This document shows, piece by piece, positions 26,541 to 34,929 of a stretch of 54,230 nucleotides of DNA; the first letter of the stretch is position 1, and each line of letters begins with the position of its first letter. A program made the position numbers and the translations under genes. The notes below the pieces were generated by a model. That model had not been told where the DNA came from. It made no database searches and worked only from the letters and a program-made list of their open reading frames with translations. The DNA comes from Clostridiales bacterium (GTDB taxonomy: Bacteria > Bacillota > Clostridia > Christensenellales > Borkfalkiaceae): positions 1 through 54,230 of the forward strand of contig SVIT01000005.1 in assembly GCA_015069365.1 (NCBI GenBank), written 5' to 3'.

Positions 26541-27911
26541 TTACTTGATGTTATTCCACATGCGGTTTGCTCGTTCGTTTGTCTTCTTGTCAAAGAAATT
26601 CATAACGACCAAACGGTCAATGGTGGTGCTATCGGGATATTGCGCAAAGAGTTGACGTCTGGTTTGTTCTTCCGCTACGGTCAGGGGAAGAGTTCCCTCG
26701 CCGAAGAAGTAGGACAAATCGTACGCAACAGTATTTTCTTCGTCCTCTTCCGCGCCGTAGGCATAATCGAGATATTCATAGATTTTTTCGCCTGCAAGAC
26801 AGCTTGTATAGCCGATATAATACATGTTTCGTATTGCGTTATCGGGACGGGAAAGGAAGTTTATAAACGCTTTTGCCGCCTCTTTGTTAGCGCCTTCCAT
26901 CATGACCCAACCGTCGAACCAAAGGTTAGATGCAGAATCGGGGATGCTGTATTCTAAGGAGAGGTCAAATTCGCTCTCAGCTTCGTCTAAAATAAATACT
27001 GCGTCACCGCTCCATTGATAGGACTCGTCTAATCTTCCTGCTGCAACGTCGGTTTTTCCTTCGTCCGTTTCTAGACCGTAGATATTTTTACGCATTTTTT
27101 CCAGAAGCTTTTTCACGCCAGCCATTGTTGTTTCAGAAGTGTCGTTCATTTTCTGGGATAAAACGGCTTTATATTCTTCGTAATTGCTTTCTTTCAACGT
27201 CAGCAATTCTTCTTCATAATACATACCTAAGCCCATGAAATAAGAGTCGCGCACGTTGTCTTTAGCGGTAATGGAACGGGTGCAAGCTTCCGACGTCAGA
27301 CAATTCCAACTGTTCATGATCGAGCGGTCAATTTTCTCGGGATTAAAGACAAAACCCGTCGTGCCCCACATGTACCCTGCGATATATTCCGTCAAGCCTG
27401 CATTTTTAAAAATGTTGCTCGTATAAGCAGAAACGTTTTTCGCATAGTAGTTATGCTCGTCGGCGTTTGGATTGTAAAAATCTGTGTCAAAGGGAACGAT
27501 TTTGCGTTCCGATTTTAACTTCATTGCCATGTATTCCGAGGGGCAAAGCAGATCGTAATGATCGCCCATTTTGATTTTATTATACATGGTTTCGTTGTCT
27601 TGTAAGGGGATATATTCGACGGTGATACTCTTTCCGTACGTTTCTTGATACCAGTCCTCAAATTCTTCATATAAAGGCTTACTGTCGGTTAAATCAACGC
27701 CCGTTAACTCATAAAACCAGCTTTTAAAATCAGCTAGGTCGGGATCGTCTTCGTTGTAAAAACTGCCGCCTTCGTCGATATATTCATCCCAGCTTGCCAC
27801 GCGCAGAACGTTTTCATTTCGCCCGCTCGTGCTGTTTTTAGTGCAGCCCGCAAGGGGTAACGTTGAGATCGCCAAGCAAGCGATCAAAGAAAGGGAAATT
27901 ATTTTTTTCAT
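26541..27911 (-). CDS. potD: Spermidine/putrescine ABC transporter substrate-binding lipoprotein
   Basis: A 456-residue extracytoplasmic polyamine receptor. The signal peptide ends in the lipobox LAGC (C23), so the mature protein is membrane-anchored. VLRVASWDEYID near residue 35 and YDLLCPSEYMAMKL near 120 match the PotD/PotF fold, and GYMWGTTGFVFNPEKI is the usual hinge segment. At about 100 residues over the usual 350, it has extra acidic sequence (about 48-75 and around 255-300). It is the last gene of the operon and its start overlaps the potC stop by 4 bp. Confidence 0.93.
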   Translation of the reverse strand: MKKIISLSLIACLAISTLPLAGCTKNSTSGRNENVLRVASWDEYIDEGGSFYNEDDPDLADFKSWFYELTGVDLTDSKPLYEEFEDWYQETYGKSITVEYIPLQDNETMYNKIKMGDHYDLLCPSEYMAMKLKSERKIVPFDTDFYNPNADEHNYYAKNVSAYTSNIFKNAGLTEYIAGYMWGTTGFVFNPEKIDRSIMNSWNCLTSEACTRSITAKDNVRDSYFMGLGMYYEEELLTLKESNYEEYKAVLSQKMNDTSETTMAGVKKLLEKMRKNIYGLETDEGKTDVAAGRLDESYQWSGDAVFILDEAESEFDLSLEYSIPDSASNLWFDGWVMMEGANKEAAKAFINFLSRPDNAIRNMYYIGYTSCLAGEKIYEYLDYAYGAEEDEENTVAYDLSYFFGEGTLPLTVAEEQTRRQLFAQYPDSTTIDRLVVMNFFDKKTNERANRMWNNIK

Positions 27912-28723
27912 CTTTTTTTGCTCCTTGCTTTACGATAAGTTATGATATTTGCGACAACAACAATGGCAACGATAATAAAGAAAATGATTGCCGTAAATGC
28001 CCAGTACGCCGCTTTGATTTGCGGTCCGACTACGTTGTTTTTATCTAAACCGTAGATATGGGTGCTGATGGTTGTGAACGAATCTGGTTTCGTGTAAGCA
28101 GTAATCACGTAATCGTCCAACGACAAGGTAATCGCCAATAAGAAACCTGCGATAATGCCGGGTAAAATCTGGGGAATAACCACAGAGAATAAAGCCTTTG
28201 TCGGAGTTGCGCCAAGGTCGAGTGCCGCCTCGTAAAGATTGTTATCCATTTGACGGAGTTTCGGGACAATGGACAAAACGACGAAAGGAGTGCAAAGGAT
28301 CATTTGTCCTACGATAAGAGGAATATACGTACCCTTATCAAAACCAAAGAAAGAAACAAAAAGGGCAAAGGAGATTGCTGTGACCACTTCAGCGTTGATA
28401 ACGGGGATACGGTTTGCGGCGGAAAGTACGCCGTTGACCCGTTTCTTTGAATAGTACAACCCTATCGCTCCGACCGTTCCAAGCACAGTGGATAAAAAGG
28501 CAACGACAATAGCAAGTGCAATTGTTTGCAATACCACTTGCAAGGGCTCGTTTTCAAAACTGAAGAAATACTCGTAATGGGCAAGACTAAAGCCTTGCCA
28601 ACCGCTTTGTATCATATCGCTTTCGTTAAAGCTGTTTACGGTAAGGAAAAGGATGGGGAAATAGATAAACAAGAGAACGCAGCCGATAAACAGCCATTTT
28701 AATACGCTTTTGATTTTTACCAT
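27908..28723 (-). CDS. potC: Spermidine/putrescine ABC transporter permease PotC
   Basis: A 271-residue inner-membrane permease with six helices. The cytoplasmic EAA loop, EAALDLGATPTKALFSVVIP followed by PGIIAG, docks onto the PotA ATPase. SLDDYVITAYTKP after it is characteristic of PotC. The final segment is basic. It overlaps potB by 7 bp and potD by 4 bp, so translation is coupled. Confidence 0.95.
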   Translation of the reverse strand: MVKIKSVLKWLFIGCVLLFIYFPILFLTVNSFNESDMIQSGWQGFSLAHYEYFFSFENEPLQVVLQTIALAIVVAFLSTVLGTVGAIGLYYSKKRVNGVLSAANRIPVINAEVVTAISFALFVSFFGFDKGTYIPLIVGQMILCTPFVVLSIVPKLRQMDNNLYEAALDLGATPTKALFSVVIPQILPGIIAGFLLAITLSLDDYVITAYTKPDSFTTISTHIYGLDKNNVVGPQIKAAYWAFTAIIFFIIVAIVVVANIITYRKARSKKR

Positions 28724-29571
28724 AATGACGTACCTCTCGTTTCCGTTTGTTCGTCGGCGCTAAAGCCGCCCGTGAGCCAAGTAAATAAGAACATAAACAA
28801 GAGTAAAACGAGGGCGATAAACGAGCCGTCGTGCCACAAATCGCCCGTAAAATAGTCGTCTATCAGTTTCCCGATGATTTTAATATTGCGGAAAGTAAGA
28901 TAGTTGGATACGACGTAGTTTGTCATCGAGGGGAGGAAGACCATGGAAACACCGCTCATGATGCCTGCTTTGGAGAGGGGCAGGGTCACTTGCACAAACG
29001 CTTTTGCGGGAGTCGCACCGAGGTCTTTTGCCGCTTCTAAATAACTCTTGTCGATTTTGATAATCGTCGTATAGATCGGTAAGATCATGAACGGAAGAAA
29101 ATCGTAAACCATACCGATAATGGTATTGACAATATTCCACGCGTTGGATTTGTTGTAAGTACCCAACCAAACGAACAATTCTTTCAATGCGTTGATACGC
29201 AAGACAAAATTGACCCACATGGGCACGATAAACAATAATAACAGCACAGATTTGTTCTTTAAGTTGCACTTTGCAATGATATATGCAACGGGGTAAGCGA
29301 TCAGAAGACAGATCAAGGTACTCATTATGGAGATAAACAAGCTCTGCATGATCGTTTTGAAGTTATACGATTTGAAAAACGCGAAAAAACCTTCGCCGTT
29401 CTCGTTAAAGAATACGCGCACGTATTCGAACGTGAACTTCCCTTCATCATTCGTAAAAGCATAATAGACGATAATCAAAAGGGGAATAACAACGAAGACT
29501 GCGAGGAATAATCCATAGGGGATTGCTAGCAGTTTCCGCGAAAAATGCGGGTGGGTTTTGGCGTTCGTCAT
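28717..29571 (-). CDS. potB: Spermidine/putrescine ABC transporter permease PotB
   Basis: A 284-residue partner permease with six membrane helices and the EAA loop [35 protein letters not shown] (about 115-129) is the PotB-type signature. With PotC it forms the channel through which the PotD-bound polyamine passes. Its start overlaps the potA stop by 4 bp. Confidence 0.95.
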   Translation of the reverse strand: MTNAKTHPHFSRKLLAIPYGLFLAVFVVIPLLIIVYYAFTNDEGKFTFEYVRVFFNENGEGFFAFFKSYNFKTIMQSLFISIMSTLICLLIAYPVAYIIAKCNLKNKSVLLLLFIVPMWVNFVLRINALKELFVWLGTYNKSNAWNIVNTIIGMVYDFLPFMILPIYTTIIKIDKSYLEAAKDLGATPAKAFVQVTLPLSKAGIMSGVSMVFLPSMTNYVVSNYLTFRNIKIIGKLIDDYFTGDLWHDGSFIALVLLLFMFLFTWLTGGFSADEQTETRGTSLW

Positions 29572-31088
29572 TTCTTTGAGCCCTCCGCAATTTTCAATGT
29601 CAAACGGATTTTTTCTTTGGGAATACTCAGGCTGACAAGGTCGTTTTCATTCCAGAGGTCTTCGCATGCAAGGACGTAATCTTCCTCGTTTTCCGTACGA
29701 ACGATATAACGGTAATATTCACTCTTATAGATGAGGGAGATGATGTGACCTTGCGCACCGCCCTCGTCGAGGTTGTCACTCATGGTGATATCGTGCAGAC
29801 CGACTTCAACGTTGACTTCGGTATCCGTCAGATCGAGTTTTTCGCCCTTGGCAGTGATGAGATAACCCTCTTCGTCCAGATGACTGCCAGGATAAAGCTG
29901 GGTTACGTCGCATTCGAACTCTCCATCGCCGAATTCCACGGTATTGCGTTTTGTGATAACGCCCGAGAATTTGTTGACGCGGAATATCTTCCTCATAACG
30001 TGGATACCGTCAGGCTTAATGACAAGCCCTACAGTATCGCCCACGGCAGGGGTCGTCGTGCTTTGGATTTCAATCTCGTATCTTCCGCACTGAACAAGGA
30101 TTTGATAATGGATCCCTTTGAAAATGACGGAAGTGACTTTCCCTTTCAACATGCCTTCTTCAACTGATTTAATTTCCACGTCTTCAGGACGAACGACAAC
30201 ATCGACAGGTTCGTCCTTTTCAAAACCGCCGTCCGTGCAGGGGAAAGGTTTTCCGCAGAAACGCACCAAGCCGTCTTTGGGCATAACGCCCGTAAAGATG
30301 TTGCTTTCGCCGATAAAGTCTGCTACGAACGTGTTTTCGGGTTCGTTGTATATCTTTTCGGGAGTACCAATCTGTTGCAATGTACCGTCGGACATGACAA
30401 TGATCGTATCGGACATAGTTAATGCTTCTTCCTGATCGTGCGTAACGTAAATAAAGGTAATGCCAAGGCGTTTGTGCATGGCTTTCAACTCCAGTTGCAT
30501 TTCTTTACGCATTTTCAGGTCGAGCGCGCCTAAAGGTTCGTCTAAAAGCAAAATTTCAGGCTCGTTGACAATAGCGCGCGCAATCGCAATACGTTGCTGC
30601 TGACCGCCAGAGAGGGTCGCGATGCTACGCTTTTCAAAACCTGCAAGGTCAACAATCTCCAAGGCTTTGCGCACTTTTTCTGCGATAACGGCTTTGGGGA
30701 GCTTTGTATATTTGATTTTCTCGTTGCCTTTTTTGTCGATATAGGTGGTTTCGATCTTCTTTAATTTTAACCCGAACGCAACGTTCTCAAAAACGTTGAG
30801 GTGGGGGAATAAAGCGTATTTTTGGAATACGGTATTGACGGGGCGTTTGTTAGGGGGTAAAGTGCTGATGTCTTCGCCGTTTAACAAAATTTGACCGCTG
30901 GTGGGCAATTCAAACCCTGCAATCATACGCAAAGTGGTCGTTTTACCGCACCCAGACGGACCGAGGAAGGTGACAAACTCGCCTTTGCGTACCTTAAAAT
31001 TGATATTGTCAACGACGGATACCCCGTCGAATTCTTTACAGACGTCAATAAGTTCTATGATATGATTTTCCGTGTTTTTCATGTCCAT
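29568..31088 (-). CDS. potA: Polyamine ABC transporter ATP-binding protein PotA, extended
   Basis: The ATPase that drives PotBC. Walker [10 protein letters not shown] (43-51), signature LSGGQQQR (159-166), Walker B ILLLDE (179-184) and THDQEEAL are intact. Two oddities are visible. A charged insert of about 18 residues (112-131, [20 protein letters not shown]) lies between the Q-loop and the signature. At 506 residues it is about 130 longer than usual: after the first TOBE-like region (about 285-365) a further strand-rich region extends to the C-terminus, probably a second TOBE-like unit. AGGAG precedes the start at 31088. It lies 43 bp downstream of the regulator gene in the same transcript. 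Confidence 0.94.
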   Translation of the reverse strand: MDMKNTENHIIELIDVCKEFDGVSVVDNINFKVRKGEFVTFLGPSGCGKTTTLRMIAGFELPTSGQILLNGEDISTLPPNKRPVNTVFQKYALFPHLNVFENVAFGLKLKKIETTYIDKKGNEKIKYTKLPKAVIAEKVRKALEIVDLAGFEKRSIATLSGGQQQRIAIARAIVNEPEILLLDEPLGALDLKMRKEMQLELKAMHKRLGITFIYVTHDQEEALTMSDTIIVMSDGTLQQIGTPEKIYNEPENTFVADFIGESNIFTGVMPKDGLVRFCGKPFPCTDGGFEKDEPVDVVVRPEDVEIKSVEEGMLKGKVTSVIFKGIHYQILVQCGRYEIEIQSTTTPAVGDTVGLVIKPDGIHVMRKIFRVNKFSGVITKRNTVEFGDGEFECDVTQLYPGSHLDEEGYLITAKGEKLDLTDTEVNVEVGLHDITMSDNLDEGGAQGHIISLIYKSEYYRYIVRTENEEDYVLACEDLWNENDLVSLSIPKEKIRLTLKIAEGSKK

Positions 31089-31131
31089 AACGGTTTCTCC
31101 TGAAAGATGTTTTTCAGATTGTATTAATAAT

Positions 31132-31665
31132 TTAGAAGTTGGGCGGAGTGGATATCCAAAGGAATTTTGCTTTTCCTTTACCCTTATTCAAGATTGAGTG
31201 CGGTTTGTTTGCGGGATAATAAAAGGCTTCGCCCTTTTTACAGACGTGGTGTTTATTGCCCAAGACAATGGCGATTTTTCCTTCGAGAACGTACCCGAAT
31301 TCTTCACCCTCGTGGGGGATATCGCCTGCGGTTTCCACGCCCTCAGCCAGTTCCACAAGGACGGGCTCCATCATATTTTTCTGTGCATTGGGGATCAACC
31401 AGTTCCAAAGAACCCCGTCGGAATCTTTTTCGATAAACTCATTTTTCGAGAATACGATTTTTTCTTCCGTTTCTTCACGGAAAAATTCCGACAGGTTACT
31501 GCCTAGGGCGGATAAAATGTCGGTCAAGGTAGCGATCGAGGGGCTGTTGAGGTTGTTTTCAAGCTGCGAGATATAACCTTTTGTCAATTCGCATCTATCA
31601 GCCAGCTCTTCCTGCGTCAATCCCTTTTGATTTCGCATTCGTCTTATTTTTTTTCCTAAATCCAT
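31132..31665 (-). CDS. XRE-family regulator with C-terminal cupin domain
   Basis: 177 residues. Residues about 4-62 are an XRE helix-turn-helix ([22 protein letters not shown]). Residues about 100-172 are a cupin_2 barrel with [19 protein letters not shown], then [19 protein letters not shown]. Regulators of this build (PuuR-like) sense small metabolites through the cupin. Being first in the pot operon, it probably controls polyamine uptake and itself, through two matching palindromes in its own leader. GGAGG lies 4 nt before the start. The effector is a guess. Confidence 0.93.
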   Translation of the reverse strand: MDLGKKIRRMRNQKGLTQEELADRCELTKGYISQLENNLNSPSIATLTDILSALGSNLSEFFREETEEKIVFSKNEFIEKDSDGVLWNWLIPNAQKNMMEPVLVELAEGVETAGDIPHEGEEFGYVLEGKIAIVLGNKHHVCKKGEAFYYPANKPHSILNKGKGKAKFLWISTPPNF

Positions 31666-31695
31666 AACGCCTCCGAAAACATAGTTTTACAGTCG

Positions 31696-31720
31696 AAAAG
31701 TTTAGTATATGTAAACTTTT
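31696..31720. promoter_or_regulatory. Operator 1, palindrome of the pot regulator
   Basis: AAAAGTTTA (31696-31704), a 7-bp spacer and TAAACTTTT (31712-31720), perfectly symmetric. A minus-strand TATACT (-10-like, plus 31704-31709) lies at its centre with a weak TTTACG 18 bp upstream. Binding by the XRE-cupin protein is inferred. Confidence 0.65.
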
Positions 31721-31766
31721 GGCTTTGCGTAAACAAGTTTTAATATCGGTTTGTTAAAAATAAACG

Positions 31767-31792
31767 AAAAGTTTAGTTAAAATAAACTTTCG
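31767..31792. promoter_or_regulatory. Operator 2, palindrome of the pot regulator
   Basis: AAAAGTTTA (31767-31775), a 7-bp spacer and TAAACTTT (31783-31790), the same arms and spacing as operator 1. Its centre is 71 bp away, close to seven helical turns. It falls at about +3 to +28 of the predicted transcript. Confidence 0.65.
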
Positions 31793-31800
31793 TTGATAGT

Positions 31801-31829
31801 ATTATAAAAAAAATGTAGATATATGTCAA
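31801..31829 (-). promoter_or_regulatory. Consensus sigma-A promoter of regulator-potABCD
   Basis: Minus-strand TTGACA (plus 31824-31829), a 17-bp spacer and TATAAT (plus 31801-31806). Transcription should start near 31794, just before operator 2, and run through both operators to the regulator gene. Confidence 0.88.
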
Positions 31830-31947
31830 ACGTTTGAAGGGGATAAAGGGAATAATTTTAATAAATTTTCAATAAACTTATTAGAAAAATAAAAAGCGTG
31901 CGAAAGCCTGTTTACGCGCGATTAAAAAATGCGGATAGTTTAGTACG

Positions 31948-31976
31948 AAAAAAGGGGTCTACCGATCGGCAGACCC
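31948..31976 (-). terminator. Rho-independent terminator of rpsT
   Basis: Minus-strand stem GGGTCT/AGACCC (plus 31971-31976 with 31955-31960), extended by inner CCG/CGG pairing, then six T. Confidence 0.85.
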
Positions 31977-32011
31977 TCATATTTATAATATGACGATATT
32001 ATAAAAAAGGA

Positions 32012-32275
32012 TTAGTTCAAAGAGCTAAGTTTTTTCGCAAGTTTAGCCTTTCTGTTGTTTGCGTTGTTCTTGTGGATAACGCCCTTCGTAACAGCAGCAT
32101 CGATTGCGGAAACGGTTTCGGGATAAAGCTTCGTAGCAGCTTCCTTGTCACCAGCTTCAACAGCGGAAAGGAATTTCTTAACCTGCGTCTTAAGTGCGGA
32201 TTTGATTGCTTTGTTTCTCATCGTTTTCTTGTCGATAACCAAAACTCTTTTCTTTGCGGATTTAATATTAGGCAT
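32012..32275 (-). CDS. rpsT: 30S ribosomal protein S20
   Basis: An 87-residue, Lys-rich, helical protein that binds the 5' domain of 16S rRNA early in 30S assembly. MPNIKSAKKRVL and the C-terminal GVIHKNNANNRKAKLAKKL are diagnostic. AAGGAGAA precedes the start. It forms a single-gene unit with its own promoter and terminator, divergent from murI. Confidence 0.98.
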   Translation of the reverse strand: MPNIKSAKKRVLVIDKKTMRNKAIKSALKTQVKKFLSAVEAGDKEAATKLYPETVSAIDAAVTKGVIHKNNANNRKAKLAKKLSSLN

Positions 32276-32328
32276 AATGTTCTCCTTGTTAGTTCGAAAA
32301 TTTCTTAATCAATTCAATTGCGTAGATT

Positions 32329-32357
32329 ATTTTAACATAATTTTCTTGGAAAGTAAA
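32329..32357 (-). promoter_or_regulatory. Promoter of rpsT
   Basis: Minus-strand TTTACT (plus 32352-32357), a 17-bp spacer and TAAAAT (plus 32329-32334), about 54 nt before the start codon. Confidence 0.6.
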
Positions 32358-32424
32358 CTGTTTTTCAATGGAAAAACACGAAAAACAATAAATTTTTCAT
32401 TTTTTTTGGCGGAAGGTGATATTA

Positions 32425-33357
32425 ATGGGTATTCCTAAGGGCGGTATTGCCTTTTTTGACAGCGGGATCGGGGGGTTGACGGTGCTCTCTTCCTATGAAC
32501 AATATATAATAGATGTCGCGCGTGCGCATAAAGACGTGCCGTTATATTATTACGGCGATAACAAACGTGCGCCGTACGGCAATTTATCGGAAGAAAGGAT
32601 ACGTCGCAACGTGAAACGAGCGTTTCGTGTTTTTTGCAGGTTAAAAGTGTGTGCGGTCGTGCTTGCATGTAATACGGTCACCGCCGTTTGCGCGGAAGAG
32701 CTCAGGGAGAAATATTCCTTTCCGATTATCGGCGCAGAACCTGCGGTTTTGCCTGCTGCAAAGCATGGCGGAAAAATAGTTATTCTGGCGACGAACGCTA
32801 CATGCGCTAGCAAACGATTTCACTCTCTTTGCGAAACGGCGAGAAAAAAGTTTCCAAGGACGGATATAAAGATTTATCCTTGCGAGGGGTTGGCGGGGGA
32901 GATTGAGGCGCATATCCAGGACGCAGAATACGATTATAGCCAGTTCTTACCCCTAGGATCTCCCGATTCCGTAGTTCTCGGCTGCACCCATTACGTGTAT
33001 ATAAAAGACAAAATTCAGAGGCATTATGGATGTGACGTATATGACGGAAATGAGGGGATCGCACATCGAATTTTGACCGTTTTTGAGGAGAGTTGTCAAA
33101 AAAATAGGGACGGGCGACCACCAACGGAGAAAAAGTGTTCAAAAAAGGGAGAAACGACCACTTTTCACCCCCGAAAAGGGGAAGAAAAACCAACGAAAGC
33201 AAAAGCGAACAAACGTTCGTATAAAAATGCAAAAACGGGGGTGAAATGCACAAAAAACAATCAAAAAGTCCCCGTTTTCTTCCTTGGGCGTTGTCGAAAA
33301 ATCAATCAAAACACGTATAAACAAATGTTCGGGGTCAAGATTTTTTCAAAAAATTAA
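32425..33357 (+). CDS. murI: Glutamate racemase with a long basic C-terminal tail
   Basis: MurI makes the D-glutamate added by MurD. The core is clear: substrate-binding D12-S13 (FFDSGIGG), the two catalytic cysteines C82 (ACNT) and C187 (GCTH), and YDGNEGIA near 206. The core ends near residue 225. A further 85 residues are Lys-rich with no recognised fold. They are encoded by a T-poor, A-rich stretch packed with inverted repeats, so the tail may be real, disordered extension or read-through into former intergenic DNA. The ATG at 32425 follows GGAAGG (32411-32416). A GTG at 32416 overlaps that ribosome site and is rejected. Confidence 0.9.
   Translation: MGIPKGGIAFFDSGIGGLTVLSSYEQYIIDVARAHKDVPLYYYGDNKRAPYGNLSEERIRRNVKRAFRVFCRLKVCAVVLACNTVTAVCAEELREKYSFPIIGAEPAVLPAAKHGGKIVILATNATCASKRFHSLCETARKKFPRTDIKIYPCEGLAGEIEAHIQDAEYDYSQFLPLGSPDSVVLGCTHYVYIKDKIQRHYGCDVYDGNEGIAHRILTVFEESCQKNRDGRPPTEKKCSKKGETTTFHPRKGEEKPTKAKANKRSYKNAKTGVKCTKNNQKVPVFFLGRCRKINQNTYKQMFGVKIFSKN
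33131..33278 (+). other. Nested, competing inverted repeats in the murI 3' region
   Basis: AAAAGTG (33131-33137) pairs with CACTTTT (33159-33165). TTTCACCCCCG (33163-33173) pairs with CGGGGGTGAAA (33236-33246). CGAAC pairs with GTTCG (33206-33210 with 33215-33219). AAAACGGGG (33232-33240) pairs with CCCCGTTTT (33270-33278). The second and fourth helices use the same G-run and exclude each other, as in an attenuator, but the whole block lies inside the murI reading frame. Confidence 0.5.
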
Positions 33358-33428
33358 AAAAATGGGCAATTTGTGGTTAAAAATCCCAAAAAAAATTGAA
33401 AAAATATTAATTTTTTTATAAAAAACCC

Positions 33429-33457
33429 TTGACAATGGTTAAAAGTGGTTGTATAAT
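33429..33457 (+). promoter_or_regulatory. Consensus sigma-A promoter of the division cluster
   Basis: TTGACA (33429-33434), a 17-bp spacer and TATAAT (33452-33457), a perfect consensus 59 bp before mraZ and 71 bp after the murI stop. Confidence 0.9.
33436..33450 (+). promoter_or_regulatory. Candidate MraZ-binding direct repeats
   Basis: TGGTT at 33436-33440 and again at 33446-33450, a 10-bp period, between the -35 and -10 boxes. E. coli MraZ represses its own promoter through TGGGN repeats spaced by 5 nt. The similarity in spacing and position suggests autoregulation; the binding itself is inferred. Confidence 0.4.
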
Positions 33458-33516
33458 AATTTCAAGTAGTTTTACTGCCACAAACGGCGCGAAAAAGGAA
33501 CAAGGAGGAGTAAGCA

Positions 33517-33942
33517 ATGTTTAAGGGTATGTTCGAACATCAACTGGACGATAAAAACCGTTTGCGTATTCCGTCCAAGTTCAAGAAAGAATTAACGGGC
33601 GAAAACGGAGAAAAGAATTACAGCTTTTTCCGTGGTATGAACCGTTGTATCTGCGTCATGGCTGACGACGAGTTAGACGATACAATCAGTTCTTTAGCCT
33701 CTGAGGGGATATCGGAGAGTAGTCAAGCGTCCACGTTGTTTTTCGGCAGTATCTTTTCTGCGGAAGAGGACGCGCAGGGCAGAGTGGTATTGCCCGCGAT
33801 GCTGCGTAAGATGGCTGGGATTCAAAAAGACATTATCACGTTGGGACGGGGTAACCGCTTGGAGATTTGGGCAGCCGAAAGATATTATGCTTACATTGAA
33901 GGAATTGATTACGATTCCGAACTGAAGAAACTGGGGATTTAA
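33517..33942 (+). CDS. mraZ: Transcriptional regulator MraZ
   Basis: A 141-residue, AbrB-like DNA-binding protein that forms rings and controls the dcw cluster. Both SpoVT/AbrB repeats are visible: DDKNRLRIP (11-19) and DAQGRVVLP (85-93), each with the DxxxR motif. AAGGAGGAG precedes the ATG. It is the first gene of the cluster; rsmH starts 2 bp after its stop. Confidence 0.97.
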   Translation: MFKGMFEHQLDDKNRLRIPSKFKKELTGENGEKNYSFFRGMNRCICVMADDELDDTISSLASEGISESSQASTLFFGSIFSAEEDAQGRVVLPAMLRKMAGIQKDIITLGRGNRLEIWAAERYYAYIEGIDYDSELKKLGI

Positions 33943-33944
33943 CT

Positions 33945-34883
33945 ATGTTAGAGTTTTCGCACAAACCCGTTATGCCGAATGAATGTATGGAAGGTCTTGC
34001 CTTGAAAGATGGCGGGGTCTGGTTCGACGGCACGGTCGGGGGAGGCGGACATTCGTACGAGATACTGAAAAGAACATCGCCTGGCGGCAGACTGATTGCG
34101 ACCGATCTTGATGATGAGGCGATAGCGGCGGCAACCGAGAGACTGAAAGAGTTCGACGGAAGATTTCAGATATACAAATCCAACTACAAAGATTTTTCGA
34201 TTGTATTTGAAAAAGCGGGGATCGACGAAATTGACGGTGCGTTGTTGGATTTTGGGGTATCTTCTCACCAACTGGACGATTGTGACAGAGGTTTTACCTA
34301 TCGCAATGCAGACGCACCGCTAGATATGAGAATGAACACCTCGGCGTATTTAACCGCAGAGATCGTGCTTAACACCTACTCGGAAGAAGCGTTGACCAGA
34401 ATTTTAAAAACCTACGGAGAAGAGACGTTTGCAAAACAAATTGCAAGAAACGTTGTAAAATACAGAGAAAAGCAACCCTTAAAGACTTCGGGCGAATTTG
34501 CAGAGATTATACGAAACAGTATCCCCGCAAAATTCCGTTACGGTGCACCCTGTGAAAGAAAGAGCTTTCAGGCGATCCGCATTGAGGTCAACGGCGAGTT
34601 GGACGGATTGTACGAGTTAGTCCTCGCCCTGACAAGAAGATTGAAAAAGGGCGGCAGAATCGCGATTTTGACCTTTCATTCCTTGGAGGACAGAATTGTA
34701 AAAGAAGCATTTAGGCAGATGGAAAAGCCTTGCGTATGCCCCGGAAACTTTCCCGTATGCGTATGCGGAAAGAAACCGGAAATCAAGATCATCACCCGCA
34801 AGCCGATCACGGCAAGCGAAGAAGAACTGGAATATAATTCCAGAAGCAAATGTGCGAAACTGAGAATCGCAGAAAAACTGTAA
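33945..34883 (+). CDS. rsmH: 16S rRNA (cytosine-1402-N4)-methyltransferase RsmH
   Basis: RsmH methylates C1402 in the ribosomal P-site region. The 312-residue protein has the SAM-binding GTVGGGGHS (near residue 27), DGALLDFGVSSHQLD, FTYRNADAPLDMRM and the late ILTFHSLEDRIVK motif, all typical. It follows mraZ so closely that translation is probably coupled. Confidence 0.98.
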   Translation: MLEFSHKPVMPNECMEGLALKDGGVWFDGTVGGGGHSYEILKRTSPGGRLIATDLDDEAIAAATERLKEFDGRFQIYKSNYKDFSIVFEKAGIDEIDGALLDFGVSSHQLDDCDRGFTYRNADAPLDMRMNTSAYLTAEIVLNTYSEEALTRILKTYGEETFAKQIARNVVKYREKQPLKTSGEFAEIIRNSIPAKFRYGAPCERKSFQAIRIEVNGELDGLYELVLALTRRLKKGGRIAILTFHSLEDRIVKEAFRQMEKPCVCPGNFPVCVCGKKPEIKIITRKPITASEEELEYNSRSKCAKLRIAEKL

Positions 34884-34929
34884 GATAAGGCGAAGGAAAA
34901 CAGGGGAAATACAGCCACGGAGGAATAGG

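Larger units (their letters stand above)
31666..32011. other. 346-bp intergenic control region, pot operon and rpsT tail
   Basis: No gene is seen. From left to right it holds palindrome 1, palindrome 2, the minus-strand consensus promoter, about 120 bp of AT-rich sequence without a recognised element (31830-31947), and the rpsT terminator. Confidence 0.7.

Noticed and set aside
32807..33253. 148-codon minus-strand frame across the murI tail
   Set aside because: A- and G-rich, T-poor plus-strand DNA keeps many frames open by composition; the product is low-complexity Phe/Pro/Ser-rich and lacks start signals.
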